A stretch of DNA of 64,000 nucleotides, taken from contig NZ_JAAEHL010000004.1 of NCBI RefSeq assembly GCF_010614725.1, positions 434,001-498,000 of the forward strand. The letters run 5' to 3'. The notes below the pieces were generated by a model. It ran no database searches. It was not told the origin of the DNA and worked only from the letters and a program-made list of their open reading frames with translations. Below, one piece after another: positions 61,224-64,000 of this stretch (position 1 is the stretch's first letter; the number at the start of each line of letters is the position of its first letter). Source of the stretch: Flavobacterium ajazii (GTDB lineage: Bacteria > Bacteroidota > Bacteroidia > Flavobacteriales > Flavobacteriaceae). Made by a program: the position numbers and the translations under genes.

Positions 61224-62276
61224 TTAAACTATCGCTTTCACAACAGCTTTTGGAGCTTCTTTACGTGTTCCGTCAAAACCGTCTACACCTGAAACTGTAG
61301 TGTATTTTAAAACGTATTTTTTACCAGGGTTAACGATTTGATAAGCCGCCTGACACATCAAAGTCGCTTCGTGGAATCCACAAAGGATTAATTTTAATTT
61401 TCCTGGATATGTATTTACGTCTCCAATAGCGAAAATTCCCGGAATATTAGTCTGGTAATCTAATGCGTTGTTTACTTTGATCGCATTTTTCTCGATTTCT
61501 AATCCCCAGTCAGCAATTGGTCCTAATTTTGGAGTCAATCCGAAAAGTGGAATAAAATAATCTGTTTCGATTTTACGGTGTGCTCCGTTTTCTTCAATAT
61601 CCAAAGATTCAACATGCTCAGCACCATTGATTCCAATTACCTCAGCTGGCGTAATTAATTTGATTTTTCCGGCTGATTTTAATTCCTGAACTTTTTCTAC
61701 AGAATCTAAAGCGCCTCTAAATTCGTTTCTACGGTGAATCAAAGTTACTTCTGAAGCTACATTTGCTAGGAAGATACTCCAGTCTAACGCTGAATCTCCT
61801 CCTCCGGCAATAACTACTCTTTTGCCTCTGAATTTCTCAGGATTTTTGATGAAGTATTTTACACCTTTGTCTTCATAAAACTCAATATCTTCAATAAGAG
61901 GCTTACGTGGTTCAAAACTTCCTAAACCTCCTGCAATTGCGATTACAGGCGCATGGAATTTCTTTCCTTTGTTTGACGTCACGATAAAACTTCCGTCTTC
62001 TTGTTTTTCGATAGTTTCTGCACGCTCACCTAAAGTAAAACCTGGTTCAAACTGCTTAATCTGCTCCATTAAACCGTCTACTAAATCTCCTGCCAAAACT
62101 TCCGGAAAGCCAGGGATATCGTAAATAGGCTTTTTAGGATACAATTCCGAAAGCTGTCCTCCAGGCTGAGGCAAAGCATCTAAAATATGGCATTTTAATT
62201 TTAATAATCCTGCCTCGAATACGGCAAATAAACCTGTTGGTCCTGCTCCAATTATAAGTATATCTGTTTTAATCAT
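61224..62276 (-). CDS. Ferredoxin--NADP(+) reductase, thioredoxin-reductase-like type 2
   Basis: 350 residues from ATG 62276 (MIKTDILIIGAGPTGL); an ATG 21 bp further upstream is possible but adds non-family residues. FAD motif GAGPTGLFAVFEAG (about 10-23), PGGQLSELYP (about 40) lacking the CxxC redox pair of thioredoxin reductase, NADP motif VIAGGGDSALDWSIFL (about 160-175) and the C-terminal FAIGDVNTYPGK. These match the YumC-type reductase, which supplies electrons via ferredoxin, here plausibly to sulfite/nitrite reductase. Neighbours make siroheme, the cofactor of those enzymes, so a shared sulfur-assimilation role is likely. Confidence 0.9.
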   Translation of the reverse strand: MIKTDILIIGAGPTGLFAVFEAGLLKLKCHILDALPQPGGQLSELYPKKPIYDIPGFPEVLAGDLVDGLMEQIKQFEPGFTLGERAETIEKQEDGSFIVTSNKGKKFHAPVIAIAGGLGSFEPRKPLIEDIEFYEDKGVKYFIKNPEKFRGKRVVIAGGGDSALDWSIFLANVASEVTLIHRRNEFRGALDSVEKVQELKSAGKIKLITPAEVIGINGAEHVESLDIEENGAHRKIETDYFIPLFGLTPKLGPIADWGLEIEKNAIKVNNALDYQTNIPGIFAIGDVNTYPGKLKLILCGFHEATLMCQAAYQIVNPGKKYVLKYTTVSGVDGFDGTRKEAPKAVVKAIV

Positions 62277-62372
62277 TATGGTGTTGTTTATAATCATTCT
62301 TAATAATACAAAGAAACAAATAATTTATTCTAATTTCAATGATTTTTATCATTCATTTCTTTGCGAAACTTT

Positions 62373-62954
62373 TTACTCTTTATTTTTTAACGAAGCCGTA
62401 ATTTCGTTCATTCTTTTAACCTTATCTTCAAAATCACCTTTCAGTGTTTTTCTGTATTCATTGAGGTTCTCAACCATTTTATTGATATCCTCCGGAATCA
62501 CTTCTTCAAAAAACTCCCTTAGCCTTTTGGCTGTTGTTGGTGATTTTCCGTTGGTCGAAATGGCAATTTTCACATTTCCTTTTGTTACGATTCCACCGAG
62601 ATAATAATCGCATAAATCTGGTGTGTCGGCTATATTGCAAATCAGATAACGCTTTCTCGCCAAATCATATACCTTTTTATTTACTTTTAAATCATCAGTA
62701 CACGCAATTACCATATGGCGTTTTTTGAGCATTTTCTTTTTAAATTTCGATTTTGTCAATGTAATCGAAGGATGCTGCTCTGCCAATGCTTTAATTTCTA
62801 AATGAAATTCTTTTGCTACTACCTCAACATTTGCATTCGGACTTGACTTTAGCAAGAAAGAAAGCTTTTCCAGACCTACATTTCCTCCGCCTACAATCAG
62901 AACATTTAAATTGTGAAGCTTTAAAAATATCGGATATAATTCGTTTTGTTCCAT
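62373..62954 (-). CDS. Precorrin-2 dehydrogenase / sirohydrochlorin ferrochelatase (Met8/CysG-N type)
   Basis: 193 residues: NAD-binding start VLIVGGGNVGLEKLSFLL (about 14-31), then CNIADTPDLCDYYLGGIV (about 112-130) typical for the catalytic Asp region, and a helical dimer domain. It oxidises precorrin-2 and inserts iron to make siroheme. The gene for the preceding step, cobA, lies 42 bp upstream on the same strand; FNR follows downstream. Lacks the methyltransferase part of full CysG, consistent with a separate cobA. Confidence 0.92.
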   Translation of the reverse strand: MEQNELYPIFLKLHNLNVLIVGGGNVGLEKLSFLLKSSPNANVEVVAKEFHLEIKALAEQHPSITLTKSKFKKKMLKKRHMVIACTDDLKVNKKVYDLARKRYLICNIADTPDLCDYYLGGIVTKGNVKIAISTNGKSPTTAKRLREFFEEVIPEDINKMVENLNEYRKTLKGDFEDKVKRMNEITASLKNKE

Positions 62955-62996
62955 TTTAATTTATTTTCATCCAACCAAAATTAGATGATTTTCATT

Positions 62997-63770
62997 TTAT
63001 CGAACGGCTTCTTTTGATAAAAATTCTTCGTAAAATCCTTTTAGTTTGTGGCTTTCTTTTACAACTTCGCCTAAAACGATAATTGCCGGAGAGCCTAATT
63101 CTTTTTCTTTTACGATTTCCAAAATCGAATCGACTGTTCCTACACCTATTTTTTCTTCTGTTGTTGTTCCGTTTTGGATAATGGCAACCGGCAGATTTCC
63201 TTTGTTTTCTTTTTGAAACAAATCTACAATCTGAGGCAGTTTATGCATTCCCATCAGGATTACAACTGTTGCAGAAGATTGTGCTGCCAAAGCTACATCT
63301 GAAGATAATTTTCTGTCTGATGTTGTGCCAGTAATCGCCCAAAAACTTTCTGAAACTCCTCTTTTTGTAATCGAAATTCCCTGGCTTGCCGGAACTGCAA
63401 CTACTGATGAAATTCCCGGAATTACAATCGTTTCAATTCCGAAGCTTTCTGCGTATTCTATTTCTTCACTACCTCTCCCAAAAATAAACGGATCTCCGCC
63501 TTTTAATCGAACTACATTTCCATACGTCAGTGCATTATCAACAATCAACTGATTAATCTGATCCTGCATGTAAGCATGGTTTCCGATTCTTTTTCCAACA
63601 AAAATTCGAATCGCATTTTTTGGTGCGTAATCCAGAATTTCTTCGCTGGCCAAAGCGTCATACAAAACCACATTAGCTTCAGCCAGTGCTTTTACAGCTT
63701 TCAGCGTCAGTAAATCGGGATCTCCCGGACCTGCACCGACTAAAGTTATTTTGGGTTTTATATTAAGCAT
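62997..63770 (-). CDS. cobA: Uroporphyrinogen-III C-methyltransferase
   Basis: 257 residues; SAM uroporphyrinogen methyltransferase with signature VGAGPGDPDLLTLKA (about 11-25), VRLKGGDPFIFGRGSEE (about 87-103) and VVILMGMHKLP. Uses two SAM to make precorrin-2 for siroheme (and cobalamin). Its first codons overlap the last 8 bp of the upstream gene, so translation is probably coupled. Part of a sulfur/nitrite assimilation run that leaves the window. Confidence 0.95.
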   Translation of the reverse strand: MLNIKPKITLVGAGPGDPDLLTLKAVKALAEANVVLYDALASEEILDYAPKNAIRIFVGKRIGNHAYMQDQINQLIVDNALTYGNVVRLKGGDPFIFGRGSEEIEYAESFGIETIVIPGISSVVAVPASQGISITKRGVSESFWAITGTTSDRKLSSDVALAAQSSATVVILMGMHKLPQIVDLFQKENKGNLPVAIIQNGTTTEEKIGVGTVDSILEIVKEKELGSPAIIVLGEVVKESHKLKGFYEEFLSKEAVR

Positions 63771-64000
63771 CTGCTAATTCCTGAGCTCTGAATGTTTCGA
63801 TTTTATCAAAGAAAACTGTTGCTTGTGCAATATAATCTTTAGCGAAAGCTTCAGATGGTTCATTTTTATTGATTTGGTAAACCAAGTCTTTAAAAGTTGA
63901 ATTCAATTCAATTTTATTGCTTTCGATAAAAATAGTATCAAACAAATCAATAATTCCCGCGTGGTGGTTTGTCTTTTGATTTTCAGATAATAACAAAGCT
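63763..64000 (-). CDS. C-terminal fragment of a larger protein (HEPN-like tail; possibly fused to sulfite/nitrite reductase)
   Basis: The reading frame is open to the window edge, so the 5' part lies outside. The visible last 78 residues form two or three charged helices (NHHAGIIDLFDTIF, EAFAKDYIAQATVFFDKIE). In related Flavobacteriia the gene before cobA encodes a siroheme-dependent sulfite/nitrite reductase with a C-terminal HEPN-like helical domain; I base this on memory of gene order and the helical pattern, so the identity is tentative. Overlap with cobA by 8 bp suggests an operon. Confidence 0.55.
   Translation of the reverse strand, partial: ALLLSENQKTNHHAGIIDLFDTIFIESNKIELNSTFKDLVYQINKNEPSEAFAKDYIAQATVFFDKIETFRAQELADA

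Noticed and set aside
1..64000. tRNA, rRNA, tmRNA or prophage genes
   Set aside because: No cloverleaf-like, rRNA-like or phage structural/integrase sequences were recognised on either strand; short RNAs could still be missed by eye.

Overview
The window looks like a chromosomal segment of a Flavobacterium-type bacterium (Bacteroidota, Flavobacteriia). The evidence is low GC, gliding-motility genes (gldA, gldD, gldE), type IX secretion sorting domains of both type A and type B, a XusABC-like siderophore-uptake locus, many '-7' promoter boxes of the Bacteroidota form TAnnTTTG, and almost no Shine-Dalgarno sites. I see no tRNA, rRNA, prophage or CRISPR array.

Layout. 1-10.3 kb is core: ahcY (missing only its stop), a 4'-phosphopantetheinyl transferase, a DMT transporter, a heavy-metal-binding lipoprotein, a VOC protein, the gldD-gldE-ssb-mutY cluster, HU, an untracked 30-codon basic protein, and RNase E/G. 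10.4-19.5 kb holds pbpC and a giant alpha-2-macroglobulin lipoprotein, a classic envelope pair, split here by a REP-associated tyrosine transposase (RAYT) flanked by its own palindromic REPs. 19.7-28.9 kb holds tadA, two TonB-C-terminal-like proteins, dxs, a DUF3078 protein, dGTPase, a tandem pair of outer-membrane barrels and gldA. 29-38.2 kb is an accessory run of exported proteins: an O-antigen-ligase/TPR protein, a transglutaminase-like protein, an LTxxQ-like repeat protein, a Sel1/T9SS protein, and then a Gly-rich secreted protein with a C-terminal HExxGH (M49-spaced) metallopeptidase-like domain followed by two tandem paralogous small exported proteins. That last trio is the best candidate for an undescribed effector/immunity-like system.

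38.3-53.9 kb has an esterase, an outer-membrane receptor, the xusC-xusB-xusA homologues with a readable promoter bracketed by two copies of a Fur-like 7-1-7 palindrome, a PLP decarboxylase, a 1022-residue T9SS type B adhesin-like protein, a DAACS symporter and a methyltransferase.

54.2-60.8 kb is a methionine unit read leftward from a clear SAM-I riboswitch: metH N-terminal half, a YhcG/DUF1016 PD-(D/E)xK nuclease, metH C-terminal half, metF. The nuclease sits between the two halves of the split methionine synthase and is bordered by repeats. 60.9-64 kb carries a probable 44-codon gene, a ferredoxin-NADP reductase, siroheme genes (Met8-like, cobA) and the C-terminus of an upstream sulfur/nitrogen-assimilation protein.

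Intergenic DNA is rich in short structured repeats. One family (five copies) keeps a hairpin by compensatory changes, one (six copies) is the RAYT REP, and several others are AT-rich inverted repeats.
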